Assembly: GCF_040581485.1 (NCBI RefSeq)
Contig: NC_090129.1
Coordinates: 33,466,764 to 33,530,763 of the forward strand
Source of the DNA: Linepithema humile
Lineage: Eukaryota > Arthropoda > Insecta > Hymenoptera > Formicidae
DNA: 64,000 bases
Reading direction: 5' to 3'
The position numbers and the translations under genes were made by a program. Below, one piece after another: positions 50,701 through 63,930 of this stretch (position 1 is its first letter; the number at the start of each line of letters is the position of its first letter). Under the pieces are notes generated by a model. It was not told the DNA's origin. It ran no database searches and was given only the letters and a program-made list of their open reading frames with translations.

Positions 50701-52472
50701 AGTAACTTATCACGGTATGTAGTAATAAATTTAAGAGTACACAAATGCGAGTAAATACTACGTTGTTGAATCTGATGTTAATCGACTTTACAATTATGAA
50801 ATAAATATAGGTAGGTTAATGCACTTTAAAATAGTGACGACATTTACGATAGAAGTAGAAGAAAAACAGAAATATTGAAATAACATGTGAATGATCACTG
50901 AATCACATGCAAATATGTGAATAGGCTACAAAATGTAATTTTTCGATATTGGTTTAATTCAAATTTATTTCTGGATAATCTCTCGATATGCAGTATACAT
51001 ACAATAAGCTTTTTCTTAATAAAAATCTAACGGAAGATAATTCTTTATTGTAACAATTTTATTTTTAGCATTCAAAATTTTGGAATTTTTGCGATTTCCA
51101 ATATTATGCTTATTTCGTCTTGAGGTTTAATCTTATCTGTATAACACAACTGTGATAAATGCGCATTCGATTCTCTCCTTCAGTTGCTTGTCGAATTTTT
51201 CCATTCATACTTTTCATATCTAGCATATCTAGCACGATAGGATCGATTTATTTAACGAAGCACTTTAAAAAATGGATAATATTGTTAAAAATGGTAGAAA
51301 TTTGGTGCTTACAATTAATAAAATCAGCAATCGAATTTTATGCTTTTATCGCCGAATTTATTTTTGACACAAACAATTTAGATATTGTTTGATCAATGTT
51401 TAGTGATTTTAGTGAAAACGGTGATTTAAATTATTACGATTACAAAAAATTTGTCATTAGAAAAATCTGATTTAATTCATGAGTAAAAATTCGCAATTTT
51501 AACTTTGAAAAAAATTTGTGTCAAATCTAATCTAACTTAAATTTACAAAAGGTATAAATAGATCAGCTTACTCTTGGAGGTATGCGTTATCATGTATGCA
51601 CATATCTTGTTTCAAGGTACAATATAACTACCTAATAACATCTCATGAGAGTGCCTTCACGCATTTCACTTGTGCATGCGACTCTTGATGCTCGACACGC
51701 TCCGACGAAAATTGATGAAGTCGAATGTTCCTTGATTAAATTGAATGAAAATCGAGTCAATTGCATATTATTTCTCATCCTATTTTGAATTGTTTTTAAC
51801 AAGGAAAGATTGTTATAAGATTTTAAAAGATTCTGATAGAAATTGAAAAGAAAAAAAATGAAGGAAAGAAACAAATATTACAATTTAAATAAATTAAAGT
51901 TAATTATATAATTGTATTACAGACATTTTATAATTTCGAATTTTTCTCTAAATTTATCAGCTTTCAAAGATTAAATAAATTACAATTTTTCATATTTTAG
52001 AGATAACGAATAAATTATATAATTAAATACTACCAACACTATCTGAATTGTGAGCAGTGAACTGATTATACTTTTTATGGATCTCTATTTATTTCTGAGT
52101 TTTTGAACGCACACTGCGTTGTTATTAAACACACAAGCACACTGCCTGTGTTTTTAATAATATTCCAAGCGTGCTTCTAGATTCAAGATTAAGTTAATCA
52201 GCTGATCTCGCCCGTCGACTGTAATATTATTTCAGTGTTGCATCTCGTGCTAGATTTCGCGTCTCGACGACGTCAACGTCGTTGTCGGAACAAATAACAA
52301 TAATTGAGCCACTTGCTCTGTAGCGGGTTATCATCGTATGCGCCCTTTCCTCTCTCCAGCATGCTCCGATTAGTCGCTTCGGTTGCCGATTGGCCGGAGG
52401 TTCTTTTACGTGTATATGATCATTGGTTGGCTCATTCTCGCTCGCATTTTTCAACTCTTGCTTAAACTCTTC
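47791..52472. other. AT-rich gene desert upstream of PNP
   Basis: No coding exon, tRNA or clear transposon that I can support. The last 250 bp before the PNP TATA box become GC-richer, consistent with a proximal promoter. Confidence 0.5.
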
Positions 52473-52505
52473 TATAAAACAGACGCATGGTAGTCACGCC
52501 AGTCA
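52473..52505 (+). promoter_or_regulatory. PNP core promoter (TATA box)
   Basis: TATAAAA at 52473-52479 in TTCTATAAAACAGACG is followed about 25-30 bp later by CCAGTCAC, a fair initiator. The PNP ATG is at 52621, giving a leader of about 120 nt. Confidence 0.6.
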
Positions 52506-52620
52506 CTTGTCGCGGACGCACATGTACACACGGACCATTTGATTAATTGCTTATTTATTCTCCTTGTATCTCTATCGATTGTTATTAACGTGTAACACTT
52601 ACTATTATTTTGAGGTGAAA

Positions 52621-55600
52621 ATGCCATTTCCGGATACCATGAACGGTCACGACAGCTTTCCGGCTGTCAAGCGATCGACCAACAACGACGTGCAATTGAA
52701 TTCAAAGCATGCGCGATATACGTAAGTTTAATTTAAATTGTTTCTTTGTGGAAATTAACTTTTAATTGTCTTGGATGCTGGAAATATAGAATATATTTAG
52801 AAAAAATATAAAAATAATAGGATTGATTTTATTAACGGTAAATAGACTTGATTAATTCTACGGAAAAAGATATTCGAGTAATAATTTATCGTTGTTATTA
52901 ATAGTATATGAAGTTAGAATAGCAAAACGTTTTGAAATCCTTATTCGGATTCTCTTCAATTGAAATACTGACTGAACAATACGGACTTATTTAGATAATC
53001 ACAAATATAACAAGTAGCAAGTGACAGTTTGATATCAATGAAACAAGTAGCTCTTTTTTGTGTAAAAATTTTATTAGAAGTGACAGCTCTCTTTTTTCAC
53101 AATTTTAAAATTTTATCTTTGGTTCACTTTTATTGCGTATTTTCATAGCACATCTTAATAATGCATCTCAGCATGATAGTCTAATTATACAAGATATATG
53201 CAATAGAATTAAAAAACCAAAATACGTATACACAGACAATATTTGCTATTAGCGTTAATGATTACCAATATCCTAAAATTAGTTTGTATTAATTCTACTT
53301 TTCATAAATAAAGCGTAAATCGAATCAACGAAGTATTTCGCGCGTGCCCGCGCGAACCCACTGTAATTTGATGTAATTTCACCCCGAAACTGGTACAAAA
53401 TGGTGCGGTTACCTGTGCTAAACTACCGGCGAGCTCAAATACTAGCGGATTTAAGCTAAATGCGTAACATAGGCTTTAGGGGTATTACAAATCATGCATC
53501 AGAATACGTGCGCGTACACGAAACGCGTTCATGAATATACTTGGTGTGCCGAAAAAAGGTTGAGAGGTTCAGCATGTTTCTCGCATGAAATCTGTTAACA
53601 ATGACAACTTGAACAAATTGCAGATCACTTCCAATCGAAGCAATTTAAGTCTGGAAACAAAAAGATAAATAGGATTAAATAAGAGTTTTATAGAATTATA
53701 CATATATAGCGTTCATGCGTCATTCTGCCGCACTTCACGATGAAAAAACTCACGAACGTCCGGCAAAAGTCTTTTAAAGGTCAATCTTCAATGTTAAGTG
53801 GAATATTTTCCGAACAGAACTTGACTTTCAATTTGTCATAGTGGTTTTTTTTTGCTGTGCACTTATTCAAGGAGAAAATTCCATTAGTTACGAGTAGATC
53901 GATTGTCCCGTTCACTTTCGGATTAATCATGAACAATATATTAAATCAACTATGTTGTCCACTAATAGTGACACATTCATGATGTCATAGAGAAGGATAA
54001 AAAATAAGAAAAAAAATCACATACAACCTTTTTTGTTATAGAATGTTCGAGAGTAATGTAATGCTGAAAAATAAATGCAAAAGTGACTTTTTCGTGATAA
54101 ACGCATTTATATTTTTACTTTTTCTTTCTTTTAAATATTTCGGTTACACCCTGTATATCAGATTCACGCACAACTCATCTATCGTGTATGCGCACAAAAT
54201 TTCCGTGCATTGAAGTGAACAAGCGCGCATAGAATAACCCGAATGCAGTATAATTCAAATTTATTTGCAGGTCTTTAGCTATCTTGATGCTTACGATTTT
54301 ACAAAATGCGAAACATTACGATCGAAAAATTTCGGAATTTAAAATTGTAAATACTGAAGCATTCAAAGATACAAATGGGCTTTATAGAATCTACGAAACT
54401 TGAGAGTGAGAAACAGAGAGATTTATATTTCGACAAAATCTAATTCTAAGAATTAAAAAATTCAGAAATTTACGTATCGAAAAATTAAAACGTCTAGTAG
54501 TGCAAAGAAATTGAGAAATTTAATTCTTATTAAAAGATTTAAAATTCCGTGGAATCAATAAATAAAAATCTTAATTCAAATTTTACATTAAATAAAAATT
54601 TTATAGATACAAAATATGTAAAATTCGTCATTATTAAGTGACTGTATTTGCAGCATCCAACTTTTGAAAGTATTTATACCAGAGTAACTACACGGTTGTC
54701 GCCGGCCTCCATAGTTGTCATTACCGCGAAAGCCTAGGTACGCAATTACACGCAATTATGACGGGACGTTTAATATAGCTGTGCGATCGTGTAGAGCTAA
54801 AGCAACGGGTACGACGTCCGCTTAATCAGTACCAATCTGTTGAGTACGCTTTAATATGTCTCTCCGTGATATCGACACAGAGAAGGCGACCAGTGCCATG
54901 GTCGACTGCGCGTCTGAGAGTTGCTTTGAAACCCTCTTACCGCCAACAGCTTCTTCGTACAGGTCGATTCATAAGATCATGCACCAGAATCTAAAAGTTA
55001 CAAATATGTTTGAATGTTAAATTACGAATTGCTGTATCATTTTTGCTTAAATCTCTTCATTTATATCTATCGGTTTAATGAGGTAGCATTAAGTGACGTG
55101 TAGATTAGCATTTCTTGTGGTAGAAATGAAATAAATACTAAATAAATATTTTCCAGGTACACTTTTGAAACGTTACAGGAATCAGCAAAGTACTTATTGG
55201 ATCGTATCAAAATCAGACCGAAAATAGGAATTATATGTGGCTCGGGAATAGGTTAGTAGTTGATTTATTTTCATGTTCCACTTGACTTTGTGATGTAGAG
55301 TGTCCATTATGATCTTTTTGGATAAAGAGTAAGACTCGATTTTTACAAAGAACAATAAGAATAATTCAGTGTTTCAATGTTATTCATTTTGCATATTTTA
55401 ACATAAACTGCGTTAACGAAGCTAATTTATCAAAAGTTTTTTCATAAAATTTAAGTTATAAAACAAGTTATCTGTCGAAATATGATTATAAAAAATGTTA
55501 TGCGATATTATAGGTGATATTTCGAAATATTGATTGATATGTTTCTAATACTGTGTTTGCCACATTATGACTTCATACTTATAATGTTATCTCTTGTTTT

Positions 55601-58578
55601 TTTAGCCGTCTTATGCTTATATATTGTATATTGGTGTTAGATACAAATATCAGTGTTAGTTTCTGATACTATTTGTATTGTTACGCAATCTACGCGATGT
55701 CAGGAAAGTCAATCACGCGACAAATAGTTACACTTATCGGTTCGTAAATTGATCGGCATGCGCGATATTAATATTAAAGTAATATTAAAGTTTTTAAAAA
55801 TAAATCCCTCTACTTTTCTTTTGAAAATAGTTTAGAGAATTAATCAACTGCCGAAATACGTCATAAAATTTTAGAAATTTTAAGAATGAAATTATGCCAA
55901 TATTTGAAAATATTGTTATATATTATTATCTATATTATTATATATTATTATCTATTTTATTCTTCGGTTACTTTGGGGAAGTGCACAATTTCCCAAAATT
56001 TTTCTTATCCAACATTGAAGTTTTCCATGCTGTCAAAGTCGTCGAAAAGAGATTGCATGAGGAATAACGGGAACAACGATGGTTTTTATCGCTTCGAAAT
56101 TATGAAACGGTTGCGAGATTTCCGACGTATTCATCCTATCACAGTTGTTTATTCCTGAACAGGATCATATGAGCAAAACGAGTTGTGTCCAGGTTCGCTC
56201 GCGGAATCCCTCCTGGACAAGCAATGCTTCCCCTATGAGGAAATCCCGCATTTCCCGGTGTCCACGGTAAAGGGCCACACCGGCCAAATGGTCTTCGGCT
56301 ATCTTCAGGGAGTGCCAGTCATGTGCATGCAGGGCAGATTTCATTATTACGAGGGTTATCCGCTGTGGAAGGTACAGCTAGTTTTCACGATTACAATCAA
56401 ATAACTATAAAATAACATATTGTTACTTTCTTGCAAATATCTTTGCCGCTAATCGTTATGTTCAATTCTCCATTTTGTCGTAGTTCTTATATTTTGGCGT
56501 GTCGGTTAAAGAAAATCCAGTTGAATTTAAACACAAGCTAGAGCACGGAATAAGTAGAAGGGGAATTCTAGAATGTTCTCTGGTTAGATGCTCTTGGGGT
56601 GTCCGGATTGTTCGGTTTTCTAGGGTTAATAATGATTTAATAATGGCTATTCTCGTAGTGCGCGATGCCGGTGCGGGTGATGAAGCTAGTAGGTGTGACG
56701 CACCTAATCGCCACGAATGCAGCCGGCGGTTTAAATCCCACTTACAAAGTCGGTGATATCATGATAGTGAAGGATCATGTGAATATGATGGGTTTTGCCG
56801 GCAACAATCCTCTTCAAGGACCAAATGACGACAGGTGGGATTTATGTGGAACTGAATCTTTCTTTCTTAGTGTGCACAATGAGAATTAAGTTAAGTTAGA
56901 CAAGGTCGGGATTCGGGAAAATTTCGAGATGGTGATATCGCAGTTTGACAAAAAATTAAGTTGATTCTGCTTTGGAAACGAAAACGGATACAACGCGGCG
57001 GAATGAGCTGGTGAAGAAGTTGTAAGAGGATTCGGAGAAAAAGGTGTCAATGGGAGGAAGTAAGAACGATAAGGAGAAACGGGAGAGGCAAGGGGGGGAG
57101 GAACAAGGAAGGAAAGGAAGCGGAGAAATACTTTGCTGAGTAAATACGTCAATCAGCTTCTTTATGTCGCCGTGCAAATAGTTCATCAATCCAATTCAAG
57201 GGGTTATTCCAATGAAATAAATTAATTCCATTCTTTCTACAAGTCGCCGTTGCCTTCCCGCTTCTTTTTTTTCCGAGCTCTTCACAAGTCTTTTAAGATC
57301 CGACGAGTTTCGACGAGTTTTTTTTTTTTTTACTCGCGGTGCTCGACGGAAGCGGATACGAATTCGTTAACAATGTGAATTTTTACGGCTTTTCTGTCGG
57401 ATTTGTTAGCGTTTCTATTATTTTTGAACTAGTTGAGGGAAAAACTAAGTTAAGAAAAAATTGACATTGTTATTTTTAGCATTTACTTCTTTTTTCTTAA
57501 GATTTGGTCCCCGATTTCCACCCATGAACAAAGCTTACAATGCTGCGCTGAGGGAAATCGGTGAACAAGTAGCCGAGGAAATGGGCATTAAGGGCATCGT
57601 GCATAAAGGGGTTTACACGTGTTTGGGTGGACCGAATTTCGAGACAGTGGCGGAGCTGAAAATGTTGAGAATGATCGGAGTCGACGCAGTTGGTACGTTG
57701 TTCATTTCTCGATTAATAGGTCTTGTGAATAAGTTAACATTTGGCTTACAAAAAGATCAGTATCCTCATAACAATTCAGAAAGAAATTTCGAACATTTAA
57801 ATCAGGACAATATGGAATCGCATTAGCTTCTCGCTGTCATTATCGCGAACAACATTCTTCAATCATTAAAAATATCGAGGAATGTCAATATATGCATGAT
57901 ACTATTAGAGGCATTTAGTGTTTGCGCCTCAACGATATTTGCTTTCATGTCACACCACACGTATATTGATTCACAGATAAGCATTTAGTTTTTCTTGTCA
58001 CTTACAAAACAGCGTATGATAAATTCATCGTATTTTGCAACTGGATACTTATCTGCATGACGTTGCGTGGGGTAATTGAATCTAGAACAAATAAGGCGTC
58101 AGAAAGAGATTGAGAGATGCAAAGTTATAACGATAACATTCCAATGATAAAATAGTATTTGTAAAGTTGTTAAAGATTGCCTTTAATAATTTTACAAAAT
58201 TATCGCAAAATTTTGAAAATATATCGCATATTGTTCCATTTCCTCACAATTCCTCGCCAATATATTTTTTTATATGTGCATATTAATTCTTTTTTGCTTC
58301 TTTACGTAAATATTTTTTTCTACGTTTATATAATAGCATATGTGCACTTAGGTATGTCCACGGTTCATGAGGTGATTACTGCCCGGCATTGCGACCTCAC
58401 TGTGTTCGCATTTAGTCTGATCACTAATCAATGCGTTACTGATTACGAAGATCTCGGCGAGGCAAATCATGAGGAAGTGATGGATGTCGGTAAAGCGCAG
58501 CAGTCGCTTCTTCAAGAATTCGTGTCCAAGATCGTGATGCGTCTTACGGATAATATTATAGGATTAGAAACGAAATGA
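52621..58578 (+). CDS. PNP: Purine nucleoside phosphorylase (332 aa)
   Basis: Six exons: 52621-52721, 55157-55251, 56163-56371, 56659-56834, 57502-57692, 58352-58578 (999 nt, phases agree). It is the trimeric PNP type that splits inosine and guanosine with phosphate into base and ribose-1-phosphate in cytosolic purine salvage. Seen: IICGSGIG (phosphate site), FPVSTVKGHTGQMVFG, MQGRFHYYEGYP, ATNAAGGLNPTYKVGDIM, a GPNDDRFGPRFPPM loop, GGPNFETVAE with the purine-binding Glu, DAVGMSTVHEVITARHC, and SLITNQCV with the conserved Asn. The protein is somewhat longer than human PNP (289) because of N- and C-terminal extensions. Intron 1 (2.4 kb) holds a MITE and an alternative first exon. The exon 5 acceptor is preceded by a T-rich tract. 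Confidence 0.96.
53538..54155. mobile_element. Mariner-type non-autonomous element in PNP intron 1
   Basis: The left end TACTTGGTGTGCCGAAA and the reverse complement of the right end TACAGGGTGTAACCGAAA are similar with a few changes and one indel. Both are flanked by TA (53536-53537, 54156-54157). TACAGGGTGT is a common start of Tc1/mariner relatives. No transposase frame is visible in the 618 bp. Confidence 0.5.
54826..54830 (+). promoter_or_regulatory. Possible initiator for the PNP alternative promoter
   Basis: TCAGT (in TTAATCAGTACC), 30 bp before the ATG of the alternative first exon and in a GC-richer patch of intron 1. Confidence 0.4.
54856..54962 (+). CDS. PNP: Alternative first coding exon of PNP
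   Basis: An ATG opens a 107-nt frame (35 codons plus two bases, beginning MSLRDIDTEKATSA and ending TASSYR) that stops at AG/GTCGAT. It ends in phase 2, exactly like the regular exon 1 (AC/GTAAGT), so it splices in frame to exon 2 (TAC ACT TTT ...). The segment is GC-richer than the rest of intron 1 and has an initiator-like TCAGT 30 bp upstream. It would give a PNP isoform with a different N-terminus of about 36 residues. The donor is only moderate and transcription is not proven. Confidence 0.55.
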
Positions 58579-60048
58579 CTCGTTTGAAACATTCTATGTC
58601 GATCGGGACGATTCGCTATGCGAAATCTTAAATCGTTGACTTATTCGTTTTAGTTTTCGTAATTAGATGAAGCTTTGAGAAAGCCTTTGTTTGTTGAGAA
58701 TCGAGAAATTGATAATGCAAAACTAATATTTTAATTGTGCAACTTTTTGTTACTTTTTAATTGAGTTTATTGTTAATTGTACAACTGTTCTCTGTTTCTT
58801 AATTGAGTTTTTTGTGAGAAAAATGTCATGGCTTAAATGTAGATCTAACGCAGGATAAATTAATCGACAGGTCAGTCCTCCAATCTTCATTATTCTATCG
58901 CAGTTACCTATTTAGTGGCGCCCGAGTTCTACTTATCTGAATTTGAGCTCAATCAGATCTCAATTGATTCGTTACACGTCTTGAGGGGCTTCGACGAAGA
59001 AAGAGATGAGGAAGGGAGAGATAGGAGGGTGTGGAGGGTTTAAAGACGGAGGGTTAGTCGACGCTTTCTCTCGATTTTCCCTCGTTTCGTTATCCTCATC
59101 TCGTTTCCGCGCTCTTCCATCGCTAATGCATCGTCGTTCAGCTCCGATAAATCTCGGAGCTTGAAGACCATACGGCGTAGGAATGTTGAATTAAATTATG
59201 ATTCGACAAGCGGAAAAATTGCGCGGTAGTTGAACGAATCCGATTGGCATCTTCTTGCTAGGCGTGCAATACTTTGCATCACGAAATTCTTGTACTTTAA
59301 ACAAATCTATTATTTAAAAAAATACTATTAAAAATTGTTACATTTTAAGAAATTGCAAATACATTAGGTAATTTTAAAATACTATATATTACGACTCTAT
59401 ACATTTAAATGTAGGATACAAAAAAGACGAATGAAAGAAAGTAAGATATTGAAAATTAATTAGAAGATTTACTCTTGTAAGTTTTATTGTAAATAAAATA
59501 GTATTTAGGTAAAGAATGTAATACACATACAATTATTAAAATCCTGGAACTTTATCTCGCGTTAAAATAGTCAAAAGCAAGTTTTTCCCTGGATAACTTT
59601 TTTAAATATTTTTTTGAGATATATTATCTTGTGCAAAGAATGCAATATTTTTATTTCAAGTAATTATATTATATCTCGCAAAAGTTTGAAACAGTGAAAA
59701 TAATAAAATTATTACTCGATTACTTTAATTTACATTTAATCTAATATTAGTTATTAGTACTTATAATTTTATTTCTAGAGTTATATAAGTTTTATGAAGC
59801 TGAAGCTAAGCTAAAGTTTTATGATAAATATTTTTGTTCTCAATAAATGACGATAAGCAGTGCATAAAAGAGTATAAAAGTAAGTAAAATGCTTTGTCTT
59901 TGTTAATTTAATGAAGTATTAATCAATGAGAATGCACTGCGGTTGCAGGTACAAATGCAGTGTAGATAGGAAACAGTGAATGTTGCATTCTAACCGCATC
60001 GTAACTGCATCGACAACTAGTATATATTGTTAACTAATTGTTATCTAT

Positions 60049-60085
<37 letters not shown>

Positions 60086-61038
60086 ATGAGATTTATATAT
60101 GTAGAGTAATAATGCATTTTGCGTGCGTTCTGTGTAATTGTGTTTTGCAGAATTATCGATATAAAACTCGTCGTTAGCAAATAAAATTATTCACACAGCT
60201 AATCCTCTTTTAGCACAGTGTCAAAATATATATTCTTTCTAATGACACTACATTTTTCAATATCCTTGTGTTTTTTTTATATATATTCATGAATTCTATA
60301 TGAGAATTGCAAATTATGTTTAAAGGTAAAAATTCATATCATCAAATTTATGCAATATTTTAAGAGCGGATTATACTGTATCGCACTTTGTTTAAAAATA
60401 TTATACTTTGCAAAAAACAGTCATTATTTAACGTATTGCATTATGTAGTATAAATAATTTTATTTTTCAATTTTTAATTTATTCTCATTATTATCATATA
60501 TAATTAAATTATTTTTATTATATATAATTAAAAAATAAATATTAATTTATTTGATTATAATGTTATCAAAGAGTAAATTTTCTATTTGTTTGTTTAAGAG
60601 CTCTTTTAATTGGATCATTTGTATTAAAAAATTGTATCGCATTTTCTGTGGATAAGATGAGTTAGTTTGTCTTTTGTTATTTTTAAATAGGAGAGACATA
60701 GAACGTTTTTCAAGATATGACTTAGTTAACAAATTAATAATCGCATACTTGAGACTTACATAAAAGTGAATGAAAGAATATTATTTTAGAAGTCATTTTT
60801 ACAGTTGCAATAAATAATAAGCTATATTTGTTTGTTTATAAATCAATTATAAAAATCATCCGCATCCGGCTGAAACGAATCCTGTTCTGCGTTTTGAAAA
60901 ATAATTACGGAAGAGCTCCTCCGATATTAACATTGTCTCGGTTTATTCGCGCGTCGATAAACCAGAGCCCGTCTTTGCAGTTACTCCGGGGCGCGCCGCT
61001 ATCGAGCTACCCCCCTTACCGTTCCCCTCTTAATCATA
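58579..61038. other. PNP 3' flank and intergenic DNA
   Basis: No gene seen. GC-richer DNA lies at about 58970-59180. A (TA)n run lies at 60051-60082. Confidence 0.5.
60051..60082. repeat. (TA)n microsatellite
   Basis: About 16 uninterrupted AT dinucleotides. Confidence 0.9.
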
Positions 61039-61129
61039 TGACGTCATCGTACAACGCGCTTCTCCCATCGTTCGCCATCGCCACCTACGGCAGGTTGGTC
61101 GCCGCGAACGGCTACGTTGCAGTTTCAGT
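61039..61129 (+). promoter_or_regulatory. CRE plus initiator: candidate plus-strand promoter
   Basis: A perfect CRE TGACGTCA at 61039-61046 lies about 80 bp upstream of TTTCAGTACG, a good arthropod initiator (TCAGT at 61125-61129), inside a CpG-rich patch (60950-61260). No TATA box. The spacing is typical of CREB/ATF-driven promoters. The open frame across it has no domain, so this is promoter and leader rather than coding DNA. Confidence 0.5.
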
Positions 61130-63895
61130 ACGTTTGGTGCCGTTGCGAAGTGAGGTCACACGACATCGTCGTTTTACATGATTCGCGCTAGCGATATGGT
61201 CGCTCTTCGCGAAGCGTCGTGCGTCTCATCTCGCATCGCTTACTCCGATTTCGACGGCATCTGAATTTTAAACGCGATTTTTTTCATGAGTTTGTAGCGG
61301 TGAAGTTTTCTCGTGTGTCGTAGTGCATATCTTTGAAATTCGGTTTATCGCGTTCGGTGCTTCCTGGCGAAAAGTCAATGCGTGCATCTTTCTCCAGGCA
61401 ATCGCAACGTGTTTTCGATCAATCCCTCGTCTTTTCGACAAATTGCTCTTGATTCTCAAGGATTGGTGATAATTCTGGAGCAACTGGGCGTCACTTGGAA
61501 AAATTGTGCATTTTTGACAATGTGTGTTGAGTAGATATATATTACGTCGCTGTCAGAAGAGCAGGAGTTTGTTAAATTTGGGGTTAGAATTGGAGATCAT
61601 TTTCTGACATTAAAAAGTTTTTTTACTTGTGGATTGGAAGAGAGAGACATAATCATTGAAGTCACAAGAAGATCTGAATATTTTAAAGTTCCAAAGTCCA
61701 GGATTTCAGAAATATTGAAAGTTTAAGTTTTAATTATCTGAAAGTTCAAAGTTAACATATCTAACTTATCAAGATTTAAATCATTAAACATATCAGGATT
61801 TAAAGGTCCGAAATACAGTTAATTCTGCTAAAGGTTTAAAGTCAGAGTCAAAACTCTCAATAATGCCCCAATTTCGAGAATGGAAAATTTGGACATTTAA
61901 AATTCGAAAGAATCGGCAATTGTAATACTTTAGGATCTAATCTGAAGAAAGTAATTATCCGATTATCTAAAGTGGAATTTGAGGCATTCCAGAAGAGAGA
62001 GAGAGAGAGAGTCGTGAAACATTCCAGAAATTCAAAGATGAAACATTCGGTGATCTAAACAATAAAAAATTTGATATTTGGGTGTTCGGATTTTACAGTC
62101 ATCGAAAAATCCACTTATTTCGTGAGCTTAATCAAAAGTAGAACATTTCGCTGGTTCAGCATCCACGCATTCTCGCAAAAGGCGCTTACTATCGTAAGCG
62201 AAAGTGAACGGAGAGGAGGCTACAACACGATCGAGAGTGAAACGGGTCTCCGCGCGGATAGGTGTTCGTTTGTGGACGAGGTAAAACGAGCCGTTCATAT
62301 CATCCAGCATCCGGGCGGCTACTTTTCGCGTTAACAACGACGGGCAAGTGACACTTTGATATCTTGATTCCCCGATGCCTAGATCAACCCGTGGACGCTT
62401 GTAGATCAGGCAATCACGTCGATCTCTCGTTGAAAGACGGATAGGGCGATCACGGTGGGACTGATCGTTGAAGGAGCGATAAAACATGTCGAGGCTGTTG
62501 AAAGGAGAGCCGACGGGCGGTTGTGTGATTGGCTCGTGCGCGGATCGGGGATCGTATTAGCCCGACTGGCAGTGACGCATGTCGTAAGCCACGTGAGAGC
62601 GATAGAGAACGACGCGGTGGACGTCACGCAGGATCGGGATTCACGGAGAGAGAGAAAGAGAGAGAGCGAGAGTGAAAGAAAGAAAGAGATAGAGAGAGAG
62701 AGAGAAAGAGACTAATCGGAGCAAGAAGCAGGCCCGGCGACAAGCCTCCTATTTTGCCTACCGGAAGTCCCATATATGCCCATACACGCGCGTAAAACGG
62801 TAAATAATTGTAGATCTATATATATACACTATATATAACTATCGCTCAGATCTCATAGATATAAATTTTTATAGGTTTTTAATGTTTGCAAATACATGAA
62901 GTGTTTTAGGTTTTAATTCAAAGATTTTATACTTTTTTTCTTCGGTTTTCTGAATTTTTGATTTTAATAGAAATTTTTTATTTTGCAACTCTCAATTGTG
63001 ATTAATTAATGAACTCGATAGATGTTGAATATGATGTTCAATAGACAAATTAACATATTCAACAATTGAATAAGGTTTTGAACATTTAATGAATTTATGA
63101 AACTACACAATTAACACAACAAAGCATTGGATTAATCGAGAAACATGGTAGCGTCAAATGTATATGTGTATAATAGTGCAATAACCTCGCGGGGTATTCA
63201 TTGTCACTATCTCCGAGTTTCTCTCTCGGAAACTATTTTGTCTAATTATTTAACTATATATTTGACTAAATATTTTTGAACCTCGTATCACAGTATCGTA
63301 GATCATAGAACAATTTAACATTTTGGCTGTCTTGTTTATTAAAACTTGCGTATTATGAAAAATTTTTGCTTCTACTATTCAAATAAGTCAAAATATAAGA
63401 GAAACTCGTACTTCAAATTCAAGTTCAAGAGTATTAAAAAAATTTTGATAGAGAATCTTCAATGGGTCTTATCAAATTTTTGACTCGCGTAGAGTTCCGC
63501 GTGCATAATGCATTGAGAATCACTGCTTTATGTGGGACATCTTATATAATATATGATATCGATTATCTATGTCCGAGTTTGACTCCGCCATAGTAACTGC
63601 GGAATAAATTAAGCGTAGAATGGAAATTTTAATAATACGCCGGAAGCGGTGCCGGGCTGAGGAGCGGCTAACAGTTCGCCCGATAGGGAAGAATAACCTC
63701 GGTGGCGTGCGACAGACTTAGCGATGCGTGAAATTGGGTAAAAACGAATCGACGACGGCCAATCCGGCAGAAGCAGAATCATTCGTGAAACACGATGGAT
63801 CTCACACGAGTTGCGCGGGTGACATTGGGATAAGGGGGTGGAGGGAATAACACGCTCGAGGGCGGAAAAGCGCAGAGGGGAATCATTCGCGAGGC
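61130..63895. other. Probable non-coding leader/intron DNA
   Basis: CpG-rich patches at 62160-62720 have frames open on both strands but no recognised protein. A GA run precedes AT-rich DNA up to 63560, after which GC content rises again toward the TATA box. Confidence 0.45.
62645..62711. repeat. (GA)n purine tract
   Basis: GAGA-rich run with a few interruptions. GAGA tracts are binding sites of GAGA-type factors in insects and often mark promoters. That role here is inference. Confidence 0.8.
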
Positions 63896-63930
63896 TATAA
63901 ATACGCTACCGGGTAGACGGAGATTGTACC
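63896..63930 (+). promoter_or_regulatory. TATA-box promoter at the right edge
   Basis: A TATAAATA box at 63896-63903 lies in GC-rich DNA (GCGAGGCTATAAATACGC). Transcription would start around 63925-63935. A second TATA-like GCATAAAAC follows at 63965. The gene itself would lie beyond the window. Confidence 0.5.

Noticed and set aside
56886..57189. Minus-strand frames in PNP intron 4
   Set aside because: Purine-rich intron DNA giving Ser/Pro/Leu-rich shadows.
62071..62715. Overlapping frames (87, 119, 73 and 86 aa)
   Set aside because: Open on both strands, no domain, one runs into the GA repeat.
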